A DNA stretch of 61,328 nt from Bacteroidota bacterium. Its GTDB lineage: Bacteria > Bacteroidota > Bacteroidia > Chitinophagales > Saprospiraceae. Shown here one piece after another: positions 48,328 to 56,694 of the stretch (the first letter of the stretch is position 1; every line of letters begins with the position of its first letter). The translations under genes were made by a program, and so were the position numbers. The notes beneath the pieces are model-generated. The model made no database searches. It had not been told where the DNA came from and saw only the letters and a list, made by a program, of their open reading frames with translations. Location of the stretch: the NCBI GenBank assembly GCA_003045895.1, contig PZPC01000027.1, forward strand, positions 1-61,328, read 5' to 3'.

Positions 48328-48936
48328 ATGAATTTTATCACCATTGACTTTGAAACGGCCACAACGGACCGAGACAGCCCCTGCGAAATTGGGCTAACCT
48401 TTGTAGAAGACTGGAAAATAATGGGCACCAAATCGTGGCTGATCAAACCCACGTACTACCCCTATTTCGATTACTTCAATATTGCGATACACGGCATTAA
48501 GCCAGCCGACGTAGCCAACGCGCCTGAATTTGATGTGATCTGGCAGGAAGTAAGGCCACTTATTGAGCACAACTTTTTGATCGCCCACAACGCAGGCTTC
48601 GATTTTAGCGTATTGCGCCGGACGTTGGATACTTACAATTTGGCGTATCCCACTTTGGACTACTCCTGTAGTTGTATTTTTTCGAAAAGGGTATGGGAAG
48701 GATTACCAGCCTATGACCTAAAAACGCTCTGCCACCTCAACCAGATCGCCTTGAACCACCATCGGGCCGCAGCCGACAGCCTGGCGACGGCAGAATTGGT
48801 CATAAAAGCCTTGCAAACGGCAGGGGTGAACTCGATGGAGGAGTTTCCGGAAAAATTAAGGACAGTAGTGGGCAAACTGTATCCGGGAGGTTACAAGCCT
48901 TCTAAAACTAAACGGCTTTATAAACCCAAGGGGTGA
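48328..48936 (+). CDS. 3'-5' exonuclease, DnaQ/DEDDh family
   Basis: The protein has 202 residues from the ATG at 48328 (MNFITIDFETATTDRDSPCE). DEDDh motifs: DFE at 7-9, HNAGFDF in the middle, and HHRAAADSLATAEL, which gives the His and Asp of ExoIII. It resembles the epsilon-type exonuclease found as a stand-alone protein in Bacteroidota; roles in DNA proofreading or RNA trimming are possible. The open frame upstream overlaps the oxidoreductase gene and is not used. It starts 37 bp after that gene. Confidence 0.88.
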   Translation: MNFITIDFETATTDRDSPCEIGLTFVEDWKIMGTKSWLIKPTYYPYFDYFNIAIHGIKPADVANAPEFDVIWQEVRPLIEHNFLIAHNAGFDFSVLRRTLDTYNLAYPTLDYSCSCIFSKRVWEGLPAYDLKTLCHLNQIALNHHRAAADSLATAELVIKALQTAGVNSMEEFPEKLRTVVGKLYPGGYKPSKTKRLYKPKG

Positions 48937-49031
48937 CGGGCCCTCTTACAACTTAGCTTTTCTTCGGAAATTTTGACTCAGATTGCTCACCCTATTTCAG
49001 CTTTAGATAATATCCCCCTTCATATAGGATA

Positions 49032-49139
49032 TTACCTGAGCAAAAACACCACCTCTACTCCCAAAGCTTCTGCAATCTTAATAAAATTAAGCGCTGCCAC
49101 ATTCTTCTCTCCTCGCTCGATCATACCCATATATCTCAT
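49032..49139 (-). pseudogene. Fragment of an XRE-family HTH regulator
   Basis: The minus strand reads MRYMGMIERGEKNVAALNFI then KIAEALGVEVVFLLR-stop, the second half of a Cro/CI-type helix-turn-helix (the usual form is YIGxIERGEKN...LxKIAxALGV). Upstream in the same frame there are six more plausible residues (LFQAEC) and then a stop, so the first helices are missing. It is the remnant of a DNA-binding regulator, and marks the start of the accessory stretch. Confidence 0.65.
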
Positions 49140-49198
49140 CGAACACTCCGCTTGAAATAGTTACCTGATAGTTGTAACTTTATTCTAAAATCACCTAC

Positions 49199-49537
49199 AT
49201 GGTCATCCGTTCCACATTTATAGGATTGACAAAAGTGCTAGACAAATTCGATGATCTGGCTATTGAAGCTGCTGTAGCGGGCATACACTTCCCACCAGCT
49301 ATCGAGTCAGAATACAATAAACTAGTGGTCACTGTCATTGCTCGCGGGGATGATGTTTATCCCGAACAGCACTACCGGATTGAAAAAACGCTGTACGTGT
49401 CCCTACAATTTGATCCTGAGCAACTACTGCCGCTATCCACCGCTGCTGTCACACGACTGGTTCGCGATAGAACAGAAAACTATTTGGCAGCGACCGGCGA
49501 AGTGGAAGAAAGAGAAATGCAACAGATCGACTTCTAA
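49199..49537 (+). CDS. Hypothetical protein (112 aa)
   Basis: The protein has 112 residues, cytoplasmic, with no recognised domain. It reads MVIRSTFIGLTKVLDKFDDL and later YRIEKTLYVSLQFDPEQLLP; a mixed alpha/beta fold is likely. It starts 60 bp from the HTH fragment on the other strand, so the two may once have formed a divergent regulator-target pair. No function is assigned. Confidence 0.55.
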   Translation: MVIRSTFIGLTKVLDKFDDLAIEAAVAGIHFPPAIESEYNKLVVTVIARGDDVYPEQHYRIEKTLYVSLQFDPEQLLPLSTAAVTRLVRDRTENYLAATGEVEEREMQQIDF

Positions 49538-50188
49538 GCTCAACAAAAATCCGTCATAAAAGCGGTTTGATCCCTGAAATGGAGTGGCTGTTCGCACGGA
49601 GACACAAGTTCACGCGGGGTTCAACTACTGGGCCGTACTGTTCTTATTTGAGGATAATCCTATAATAATGAGGCAAAAAACCACCATACCTGGTGATAAC
49701 TTTTTTACGGAAGGTTGTGGGGTAGATTTTATTTTAGCCAGGCCGTAAAAATAGCAAGGGTGTTTATTTGGTGGTTTGTATTTAAGTTTTTAATATTGGA
49801 TGAAATTATACTTCCTCTGCTTAAAATGGATTAACGCGTATGCCTCTTTTTTCATGGCTACTGGGGACTTCCTGGTTGGGCTGGGTTCGGGTGTTGATAG
49901 GAAGATCTATTTTTTTTTGGTTCTTCGCCCCTTAGAGTGGGTAATCGCATCTTGAATGTTTCTGCAAATGAAGGTTTAGCCCTTAAAAGACTGTCTATTA
50001 GAAGCTTATAGGCAATCCAGGAAACACCAACCAGCAGAATACATTTAAAATCCACTATATTCGGCCAAGAACCTATTTTCTAGGGGTAGGGTATTGCTTT
50101 TGAGTTATTTGGTGGAGAGAAGTGTGGCAAAGGGGGGGGGATAAAATTGCGTAATATAACTAAGTTGGCTGCCATAAAAAATAAAAAA
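49538..50188. other. AT-rich intergenic stretch with a G9 tract
   Basis: This is 651 bp without a supported gene. The longest frame (minus strand, 49858-50055) has no good start context or recognisable product. A run of nine G lies at 50132-50140, about 48 bp upstream of the next gene. From about 49650 the base composition drops sharply to AT-rich, the left edge of the accessory region. Confidence 0.5.
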
Positions 50189-51055
50189 ATGAAAGACCAC
50201 TTTCTTACAATAATAATTACGATAACAACAACTATAGTAACGTTAGGATTGAAATGGTTTTTTGACAATAGAACAGTAAAAGATAAATTAGAAATTGAGT
50301 TTAAAAATTCTCAAAAAATTAAAATTAAAAAAAATATATCTACTCACAAAGCGATGATAATAAAAATAGCAGAATCGCTTAATAATAGAATCGAAAACTT
50401 CTCAATAAATCATAATAAAAATTGGCTAAGAGCAGATAATGATTTTAAAGAGACAGCTTATTATTTAGACTCCTTTGTATACAGAATATTAAGTTTCTTT
50501 GCAAACATTGAGCTTCTTGACAGAAAGTTAAATTATTTAGATACCACGATTTCGGATAAAGATGATTTAACAATTATCAAATTCATAAGGCTTTTCTATG
50601 ACATAGTATCAGACGGTGATTTATTTGAAGGTGTAAAATACGACTTCACTAATCAAGTTGACCATATCTTTAAAGACAACCTAAAAAATGCAATAAACAC
50701 TATCATCAAATCTGGTGAGGTTATGTCTTATGATGAGTTTAAGAAAGCCAAAGAAAATAATATAGAACCATTCAAAATAGTTTATAGATTTTTGGAAGGA
50801 ATGAATCTACCTGAAAACAGATTAAGAGTAGAGAGAATAAAAGTTCTTCAATTAGCTTTAATAGCTTTTTTAAATAAGTTCGGATATGATTTTCAAGCAA
50901 CAAAAATGTCAAAAATAAAAGAAATTGAAAATAATTTTCAAGGCTTTAAATTAATCAAAGGCTTTAAATTATTGATAGAAAAATATAAACTAACGGATAC
51001 TTCAGAAATCATTGAAATTCTAAACTCAATTGAAAAAAAAGAGTACGGCAGCTAA
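50189..51055 (+). CDS. Hypothetical membrane-anchored protein, AT-rich gene
   Basis: The protein has 288 residues from the ATG at 50189 (MKDHFLTIIITITTTIVTLG); an ATG 14 codons upstream is possible. One N-terminal membrane helix (about 4-22) is followed by a charged, mainly helical cytoplasmic domain (for example SFVYRILSFFANIELLDRKL). No family is recognised. Codon use is strongly AT-biased and rich in Lys, Asn and Ile, unlike the genes on either side, which points to acquisition. Its stop codon lies in the motif GCTAACAATT at the start of a quasi-palindromic spacer. Confidence 0.7.
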   Translation: MKDHFLTIIITITTTIVTLGLKWFFDNRTVKDKLEIEFKNSQKIKIKKNISTHKAMIIKIAESLNNRIENFSINHNKNWLRADNDFKETAYYLDSFVYRILSFFANIELLDRKLNYLDTTISDKDDLTIIKFIRLFYDIVSDGDLFEGVKYDFTNQVDHIFKDNLKNAINTIIKSGEVMSYDEFKKAKENNIEPFKIVYRFLEGMNLPENRLRVERIKVLQLALIAFLNKFGYDFQATKMSKIKEIENNFQGFKLIKGFKLLIEKYKLTDTSEIIEILNSIEKKEYGS

Positions 51056-51142
51056 CAATTCATATATGTCTATCCCATTCCTTCCATTCGATCCGTACGG
51101 CGTATATGCGAGGAGGTTGCAGGTAAGCAGAAAAAAGAACGA

Positions 51143-52750
51143 ATGAATAAAGAAGCCCATAACAATACATACACTTTCAATCTGAAGGAAGAAGAAAAAC
51201 ATATTTCCGAAGTAGAGAGGGGAAGGAAAGGATATTATTGTATGGGCTGTAATGAGGAAGTAGAAGCAGTAAAAGGAAAAATTAAAAGACATTACTTTAG
51301 ACACGTTCCAACTGATGTCAATACTGAAAGAAAATGCACGTACTCAGATGAGACCTACCGACATAAGCTTGCAAAAGAAATTCTACAAAGAATCAAAAAA
51401 ATAAAAGTACCTACACTATATAAATATCCACCATCAGGAATCGATGCGAAACCAATAAAAATAAGAGATGCCTGGACTATTGAGGCAAATACCGTCAAAA
51501 ATGAAAGACAATTCTACGAAGACATAAATGGCGAAATAGGCTACGGTAAAAATATTGATTTTGAGAAGGAAAAGGGGAAGTTCTTACTAATTCAACCAGA
51601 TGTCGCTTTCTTTGATAAGGACGATAATCCTATACTATTAATTGAAGTTGTCGCAACCCATAAAATTGACTCAACCAAATTATCAAAAATTAAGCGCCTT
51701 GGAATAGACACAGTTCAAGTTACGATTCCAAAAGATTCTCCAGAAGAGATTGAAAACTGCTTTTTCAGAACTCATAGGACGCAATGGATTTACAATTATG
51801 AGCAAGAAACAACAACCTACGTACACATATCCGAAGGAAATAATCAAGGAATATCACCAGTTGATGAATTCCAAAGAAAACTTTTTAGAACAGCCGAATC
51901 TTACTCGTGCAGAAGTTCACAAATTAATAACCTTATACGAGGAATTAGAAAGTGTTTGGAATCTGAACAGTACAGAAAAACTAAACAATCAATTAGAGGA
52001 GAACTCGATAGAGTTTCGGAAAATACAAAAAGAAATAGAGAGCGATTGTTCAATTTACAAAAAGGACATAGAAATAAAATTGAGAGAGAATTTGAATTGG
52101 AAGAAAGAACACTTAAAGCAGAAGAAGAAGGATTTAATAGAAAGGAAGCAGAATTTCAAAAAGAAGTTGGAGACTTGGAAAGAAGATATTATTCAAAAAG
52201 AGAAGAACTTGAAACTGTACAAAGAGAATATAAACCTGAATGCCAATCAGAGATTAAAAGACTTGAAGAGTACTTGGAAGAATTGGGAACAGATAGAGCC
52301 AGTTTTGAAGAGCAAATTGCAGAACTTGAAAGACAAGAAGAACAATTTGAACAGCAAATTAGAAAAGAGACAGCAAGAATTATGGAGCTTACAGGAAAAG
52401 AACAGGGAGCTTTCAATGAACTTGAGACAAGAAGAAAGAAATTCCCAATTGAAAATGAACGACTTGAGGGAGAATTTGAAGAACGAGAGAGAAGCCTCAA
52501 ACAAGAAATTGGAGATTCTCAAGAAGGAATTAGACGACAATTTGAAGAACTTGGAAGAGAAGCTGTTGAAGCTGTTAAGGGAAAAGATAGCAGCGGAGAA
52601 TCCAGAATCCACAGCAGAATTAAAGACACGCTTTATAAAGGGAGACTTCTTGTATCTATCCGCCAAGGAAAAAGCCGTATACGAACGCTCGAACGGGCTA
52701 AAGAATTATATGACTCGGGGGCTTACAAAAGCTGGAATGAGTCTCGATAA
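51143..52750 (+). CDS. CoiA-like nuclease domain protein with a long coiled coil
   Basis: The protein has 535 residues. The N-terminal 80 residues hold a zinc-ribbon-like, CoiA-type segment: YYCMGCNEEVEAVKGKIKRH, then FRHVP and CTYSDETYRHKLAKEIL. A restriction-endonuclease-like core follows (about 150-200): LIQPDVAFFDKDDNPILLIE then VVATHK, with the D and E-x-V expected of PD-(D/E)xK nucleases. VTIPKDSPEEIENCFFRTHR then TQWIYNYEQ completes the domain (to about 230). Residues 250-500 are a charged coiled coil. It is cytoplasmic and probably acts on DNA. The gene is AT-rich. A second long frame is open over 51750-52784 (see findings), so a frameshift cannot be excluded. Confidence 0.65.
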   Translation: MNKEAHNNTYTFNLKEEEKHISEVERGRKGYYCMGCNEEVEAVKGKIKRHYFRHVPTDVNTERKCTYSDETYRHKLAKEILQRIKKIKVPTLYKYPPSGIDAKPIKIRDAWTIEANTVKNERQFYEDINGEIGYGKNIDFEKEKGKFLLIQPDVAFFDKDDNPILLIEVVATHKIDSTKLSKIKRLGIDTVQVTIPKDSPEEIENCFFRTHRTQWIYNYEQETTTYVHISEGNNQGISPVDEFQRKLFRTAESYSCRSSQINNLIRGIRKCLESEQYRKTKQSIRGELDRVSENTKRNRERLFNLQKGHRNKIEREFELEERTLKAEEEGFNRKEAEFQKEVGDLERRYYSKREELETVQREYKPECQSEIKRLEEYLEELGTDRASFEEQIAELERQEEQFEQQIRKETARIMELTGKEQGAFNELETRRKKFPIENERLEGEFEERERSLKQEIGDSQEGIRRQFEELGREAVEAVKGKDSSGESRIHSRIKDTLYKGRLLVSIRQGKSRIRTLERAKELYDSGAYKSWNESR

Positions 52751-52784
52751 CTTTTTAGAATTAATGGAAAAATACGATAAATAA
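51750..52784 (+). other. Second long open frame overlapping the coiled-coil gene
   Basis: The frame one base later than the main gene is open for 344 codons and also reads as a Lys/Glu/Leu coiled coil. It ends with a natural-looking tail (LYLSAKEKAVYERSNGLKNY, then LDNFLELMEKYDK). The DNA is very purine-rich on this strand, which removes stop codons from two frames and makes both look coiled-coil-like. Chance openness, a +1 frameshift of the main gene, or true dual coding all fit. Confidence 0.25.
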
Positions 52785-53069
52785 ATAAAAGAAGGCTGGC
52801 TGGAACAAAAAAGGATCAAAGCGAGACGGAGCACAGCGACGGTGGTAGCCTTCAACCACCTGTGGAACGATTCCTCCAATCTGCACGCAGCAATGGGGCA
52901 TAGACTCACTGCTACCTGGCTTAGCCCGTAATGGCCTGAAAAGGAGTTGGAGCGGGGCGCAGACAGGCCTTTGAGTTAGCGGCCATAGAAAAAGTAAAAG
53001 ACAGGTAGAATTGATACTCTTGGCCAAATCCCTTATCTTTAGGTTGATTGAATAAATCTAACCAACGAA
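52785..53069. other. GC-richer quasi-palindromic spacer between accessory genes
   Basis: No gene is supported here. Base composition rises sharply against the AT-rich gene before it. GGTGG...CCACC and GGCCTG...CAGGCC inverted pairs are present, and GCGCAGACAGGCCTTT (52957-52972) recurs almost exactly at 53761-53778. It may be a cassette-type recombination site or a dispersed repeat. Confidence 0.45.
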
Positions 53070-53369
53070 ATGGAAATCGATAAACTTGTAAAACAGGAGA
53101 TTATAAAGATTGATCCGAAAGCAGAAGTCATTTTGTTTGGCTCTCGGGCCAGGGGTGATTTTCGAAAAGATTCGGATTGGGATTTTTTGGTATTACTCAA
53201 TCAGCCGCTTACCGCCAGTTTGAAAGAGTTTGTACTTGATCAGCTGTACGACCTGGAACTCCGAACAGATTCGGTCATCAGCGCGATAATCCACTCCAAA
53301 TCTGAATGGGAGGATCGTGCAGTTACCCCTATCTATCAGATGATCAAAAAAGAAGGTAAGCGAGCATGA
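53070..53369 (+). CDS. MNT-type nucleotidyltransferase, toxin-antitoxin component
   Basis: The protein has 99 residues. It has the minimal nucleotidyltransferase motif GSRARGDFRKDSDWDFLVL (GSxxRGD...DxD with two catalytic Asp). In HEPN-MNT pairs the MNT protein acts as antitoxin by adding AMP to the HEPN ribonuclease. The stop codon overlaps the start of the next, broken, HEPN-like frame (ATGA). The metal-binding residues look intact, so it could still be active though its partner is damaged. Confidence 0.85.
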   Translation: MEIDKLVKQEIIKIDPKAEVILFGSRARGDFRKDSDWDFLVLLNQPLTASLKEFVLDQLYDLELRTDSVISAIIHSKSEWEDRAVTPIYQMIKKEGKRA

Positions 53370-53556
53370 GTTACTCCAGGGAAGAATTGACCGATCTGAT
53401 GGTGTTTTGTTCAATAGGCTTTTTGCCATCCGGCAACAAGCGGATTACGAAGATTTTGCCAATATTCAACCTGAAGAAATTAAACCTCTACTTCCCAAGA
53501 TTAATGATTTAATTCGGGATATTGAAGAATTGATAAACGAAGAAGACTGCCACTAA
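53366..53556 (+). pseudogene. Broken HEPN partner gene
   Basis: The frame begins MSYSREELTDLMVF from an ATG overlapping the MNT stop, then soon leaves the conserved frame. Two bases on, the DNA encodes GVLFNRLFAIRQQADYEDFA then NIQPEEIKPLLPKINDLIRD and IEELINEEDCH-stop, the characteristic C-terminal end of HEPN toxins (FN-LF-RQxADYxDF). The middle of the domain, with the Rx4-6H active site, is missing. It is a deletion plus frameshift remnant. Confidence 0.7.
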
Positions 53557-53863
53557 CTTTGTCCGCCAAAAATCGGACTAAAGGAACCTCAAAAACCGGC
53601 GCAGAAATACCGAAAAAAGCCTAACTTTAGTCGGTAAATTAAACGGACGAAATGCGCTTTTCCACTATAGTTTTTATCGAGAACCTCCATCAGGGGTGGT
53701 AAACGTTTAACTGATCGGTCTGCGACAGTGGTGGTTGGAGGAGGCGTTGGTTGGGGATGGGCGCACAGACAGGCCTTTAAGTTGTACCCATGCAAAACCA
53801 CCATTTTGCATTTTTTTATGTAATCATATTATACCGAACGGTCTGTTTGTTTATATTTGTACC
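53557..53863. other. Spacer with attC-like quasi-palindrome and TetR-gene control region
   Basis: No gene is supported. 53705-53787 is a quasi-palindrome: left arm GTTTAACTGATCGGTCTGCG, right arm GCGCACAGACAGGCCTTTAA followed by GTTGTAC, with a G-rich centre. ACCGAACGGT (53833-53842) is a short inverted repeat that could be the operator of the TetR regulator downstream. TATATTTG at 53852-53859 fits the -7 consensus but stands only 4 bp from the start codon. Confidence 0.45.
53833..53842. promoter_or_regulatory. Candidate TetR operator
   Basis: ACCGAACGGT has inverted ACCG/CGGT arms and sits 21 bp upstream of the regulator's GTG start, where an autoregulatory TetR site would be expected. On the minus strand it reads AGACCGTTCGGT, a form common among TetR-family boxes. 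It is short and supported only by position. Confidence 0.35.
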
Positions 53864-54448
53864 GTGAATAAGAAACATGACCATAGAGAAGTACTTCAAA
53901 CCGGGCTCCGGCTTATCTGCGACAAAGGCTATAACAGCTTGGGTGTAGATGAAATTTGCAAAACCACCGGGATGACCAAAGGCGCATTCTACCATGCGTT
54001 TGAGAGCAAAGAAGCTTTTTTGCTGAAAGGCCTGCGTGTTTATGGGGAGGCCAATACAGAAAGGTTAACAAAACAACTTGCCACAGAAAACGGTACCCCA
54101 AAAGCCATTGACAGGATAATAGACCTCTACGATTTTATGTTTGATGCCCAACCCCAAAACAATTTTATGGGTTGCATGGTAAACAACATCATGTCGGAAT
54201 TGGGCTCAGCGAATGAGACGGTTGGTAAAGCCGCTTCGGTAGAATTTGACAGCTTTATTGAGGCCATTGAACCCAGTGTGAAAGCGGCCCAAGCGGAAGG
54301 CGACCTCTCCTCAGCCATAGATTCAAAAACCCTCACGGAGTTACTTCATTCCACGTTTTATGGCTTGCTAACCAGAGCCAAGAGCACCCAAGACCATTTA
54401 GAAGCAAAACGAATTATGCACACACTAATCAATACCTTAAGAAAATGA
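53864..54448 (+). CDS. TetR-family transcriptional regulator
   Basis: The protein has 194 residues from the GTG at 53864 (VNKKHDHREVLQTGLRLICD); no ATG fits the start of the domain. The HTH at about 8-55 is typical: KGYNSLGVDEICKTTGMTKG then AFYHAFESKEAFL. The C-terminal ligand domain is of the common TetR_C type (NNFMGCMVNNIMSELG). It is probably a repressor of itself and of the SDR gene, with which its stop codon overlaps (ATGA). The ligand is unknown. Confidence 0.88.
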   Translation: MNKKHDHREVLQTGLRLICDKGYNSLGVDEICKTTGMTKGAFYHAFESKEAFLLKGLRVYGEANTERLTKQLATENGTPKAIDRIIDLYDFMFDAQPQNNFMGCMVNNIMSELGSANETVGKAASVEFDSFIEAIEPSVKAAQAEGDLSSAIDSKTLTELLHSTFYGLLTRAKSTQDHLEAKRIMHTLINTLRK

Positions 54449-55248
54449 AAACATTCAAAGAAAAATATGGCCCCTGGGCTTTAATTACTGGCGCAACATC
54501 GGGTATCGGTGAGGCTATTTCTCATCAATTAGCAGCAAAAGGAATGAACATCGTTCTGGTTGCTCGTAAAAAAGAGGAGCTGGAAGCGAAAGCCGCTGCG
54601 TTAAAAAGCAAGTATCAGATAGACACCCACATCGTTTCCGCAGATCTTGCCACCGAAGAAGGGATTGCTGCTGTTAAGACATCCACCAAAGCACTTTCAG
54701 TGGGGCTTTTAACTCTAGCTGCCGGTCTTGAAGTGAATGGTGCTTTTGAAAAAAATGACATTCTGCAAGAACTAAAGGTTGTTCAAATCAACATCAACGC
54801 AACGCTTCAACTTACGCACCACTTTTCTGAAAGTATGGTAAGTAATGGTCGCGGAGGTATTATCATGGTTGCTAGTTTATCCGGGCATATGCCTAACCCA
54901 TACTTCGCGAATTATGCGGGCACCAAAGCTTACATCTTAAACTTTGGTGCATCACTTTATGGCGAACTAAAACCCAAAGGCGTTGATGTAACCGTTTTAT
55001 CTCCGGGTTTAACAAACACACCCATGGCTACTTCTACCGGAGTTGATTGGTCAAAAACACCCATGCAGGCATTGTCTCCGGAGAAGGTGGCGCAAACCGC
55101 TGTGAATGCGCTCGGCAAAAAGTTCCTCGCCATTCCCGGAACGATGAATAAGCTGATGGCTGCGATGGCCAAACACAGCCCGCTGCAAATGCAAGCCAAC
55201 ATGAATGAAAAAATGATGAAAAAAGCACTTTCACCAAGCAAACTATAA
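54445..55248 (+). CDS. Short-chain dehydrogenase/reductase (SDR)
   Basis: The protein has 267 residues. NAD(P)-binding motif TGATSGIGEAISHQLA near residue 16, the VARKKEEL turn, ASLSGHM with the catalytic Ser, and YAGTK with the catalytic Tyr and Lys. TNTPMAT follows. Cofactor is probably NADP(H), as the Arg-Lys after the second strand suggests. It starts inside the TetR stop codon, so the pair is translationally coupled and probably controlled by that regulator. Substrate unknown. Confidence 0.9.
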   Translation: MKTFKEKYGPWALITGATSGIGEAISHQLAAKGMNIVLVARKKEELEAKAAALKSKYQIDTHIVSADLATEEGIAAVKTSTKALSVGLLTLAAGLEVNGAFEKNDILQELKVVQININATLQLTHHFSESMVSNGRGGIIMVASLSGHMPNPYFANYAGTKAYILNFGASLYGELKPKGVDVTVLSPGLTNTPMATSTGVDWSKTPMQALSPEKVAQTAVNALGKKFLAIPGTMNKLMAAMAKHSPLQMQANMNEKMMKKALSPSKL

Positions 55249-55359
55249 TTTCCTCCACAAAAAAACTACCCCACCACACCCCAGCTGCCGGAAGTTTTAG
55301 CCATATTTGTCTGGCAAGAACATCGATTTTCGTACCGCAAGTCATCTGAACCAAAAATT

Positions 55360-56241
55360 ATGGAAGTCACGACCATCAGCAAACTTATCCCGGTGACCGC
55401 CCTACTGGTTTTAGGGGCTTTAGAGGCGATTGGCGGATTGTATTTTGAGGACAAAAGGACCAAAAACGATTTTACCATCGAATTGCTCAGCCTGGTCACC
55501 CTGCCCACGTTGATTCAACCGGGCATATTTATCCTGGTATTGGGGGTGCTGGGGGCTACCTTGCCCGGGCTGGAGGATTCCCTGGTGGGCATTTCGTGGG
55601 GGTGGCAGCTGCTCGCGTTTCTGGTCCTGGACGACATGACCCAGTACTGGTGGCACAGACTCTCGCACGTGAATAGAAAAATGTGGAAACTGCACCGGCC
55701 TCATCATGTCGTAGAAGAGATGGGCGTGCTGGTCACCTACCGGAATGCCACGCTGTATTACGCGCTCATGCCCGGCATCTGGTTTTCAGCCCTGTTGGTG
55801 TATTTGGGCATGGGTTACGTCTACCTTTTTTACCTGCCCGTAAAGTTGGTGGTCATCTTACTGGCCCACAGCGAAACCAAATGGGACCGGTTTCTCTATC
55901 GATACAAAATCTTAAGCCCCCTGGCCTGGATAGTGGAGCGAACGATCTCCACCCCCAGCACCCATTTTGCGCACCATGGTTTAACGGCCGAAGATGGGAT
56001 TTCGCACCCCAACGGCAATTATGGCAACCTGCTCTTTATCTGGGACATGATTTTTGGCACCGCTAAGATTACCCGCAAGTACCCGTCCCGGTTTGGCGCC
56101 TGGAACCAAATCAAAGAGCCCTGGTACGTGCAACTCTTTTTTCCCCTGGTGAGGTCGAAAGACCCTAACAGTGAACTGCATTCGATCAAGACCAAAAACG
56201 ATTACGACCCATCCGTAGATTTTAAGGAATTTTCCAATTGA
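55360..56241 (+). CDS. Sterol desaturase/fatty acid hydroxylase family membrane protein
   Basis: The protein has 293 residues with 4-5 membrane segments. The family's His clusters, which bind a di-iron centre, are present: HRLSH, HRPHH, HSETK and HFAHH. It is an inner-membrane oxidase or hydroxylase that acts on a lipid; the exact substrate is not predictable. It begins 111 bp after the SDR gene on the same strand and may or may not belong to that operon. An R2 repeat starts just after its stop. Confidence 0.9.
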   Translation: MEVTTISKLIPVTALLVLGALEAIGGLYFEDKRTKNDFTIELLSLVTLPTLIQPGIFILVLGVLGATLPGLEDSLVGISWGWQLLAFLVLDDMTQYWWHRLSHVNRKMWKLHRPHHVVEEMGVLVTYRNATLYYALMPGIWFSALLVYLGMGYVYLFYLPVKLVVILLAHSETKWDRFLYRYKILSPLAWIVERTISTPSTHFAHHGLTAEDGISHPNGNYGNLLFIWDMIFGTAKITRKYPSRFGAWNQIKEPWYVQLFFPLVRSKDPNSELHSIKTKNDYDPSVDFKEFSN

Positions 56242-56248
56242 AGCTGTC

Positions 56249-56345
56249 GCTTTCTCATAAAAGTAAAATCCACTCGAAAAGACAAAAAGCACTAAAATCT
56301 ACCCCGACCCTAAAGGGAGTTTTAGCGATTTTTGCCTTTTCTCCC
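56249..56345. repeat. Repeat family R2, copy 2 (partial)
   Basis: Closely matches the left half of the element at 45019-45178: GCTTTCTCATAAAAGTAAAA, AAGACAAAAAGCACTAAAAT, ACCCCGACCCTAAAGGGAGT and TTTTAGCGATTTTTGCC. The right, inverted arm is missing. It begins 8 bp after the stop codon of the hydroxylase gene. Confidence 0.75.
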
Positions 56346-56415
56346 TCTAGGGATGGGGACTACCGAATACCTGCACCGCGACTACGAAAAAAGCAAGTTC
56401 ACAATAATTTCAAAA

Positions 56416-56628
56416 ATGGAAACGGAAGTTATATTGCAATCGACAATTACGTGTCCGAACTGCGGGCATAAAAAAGAAGAAACGATGCCAACAAATGCTT
56501 GTCAATATTTTTATGAATGTGAAAATTGCAAACAAGTTCTTCAACCAGTACAAGGCGACTGCTGTGTATATTGCAGTTATGGAAGTGTAAAATGTCCACC
56601 AATTCAACAAAACAAGAACTGTTGTTAA
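56416..56628 (+). CDS. GDCCVxC domain small metal-binding protein
   Basis: The protein has 70 residues from the ATG at 56416 (METEVILQSTITCPNCGHKK). Cys pairs: CPNC, then ECENC, then the signature GDCCVYCSYGSVKCPP. Proteins with this signature are annotated GDCCVxC domain-containing (seleno)proteins; here the motif has ordinary Cys codons. The name rests on the motif; a role in metal or redox handling is likely but unproven. The gene stands directly after the R2 repeat. Confidence 0.8.
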   Translation: METEVILQSTITCPNCGHKKEETMPTNACQYFYECENCKQVLQPVQGDCCVYCSYGSVKCPPIQQNKNCC

Positions 56629-56694
56629 CGAAGGTCATAAAACCTTCCCCCACCCTATCGCATTAACCAATGCCGGCAAAAGCCTACAGCCCCC

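Noticed and set aside
49858-50055. Minus-strand gene of 65 codons in the AT-rich gap
   Set aside because: No recognisable product, low-quality tail sequence, and no start signal.
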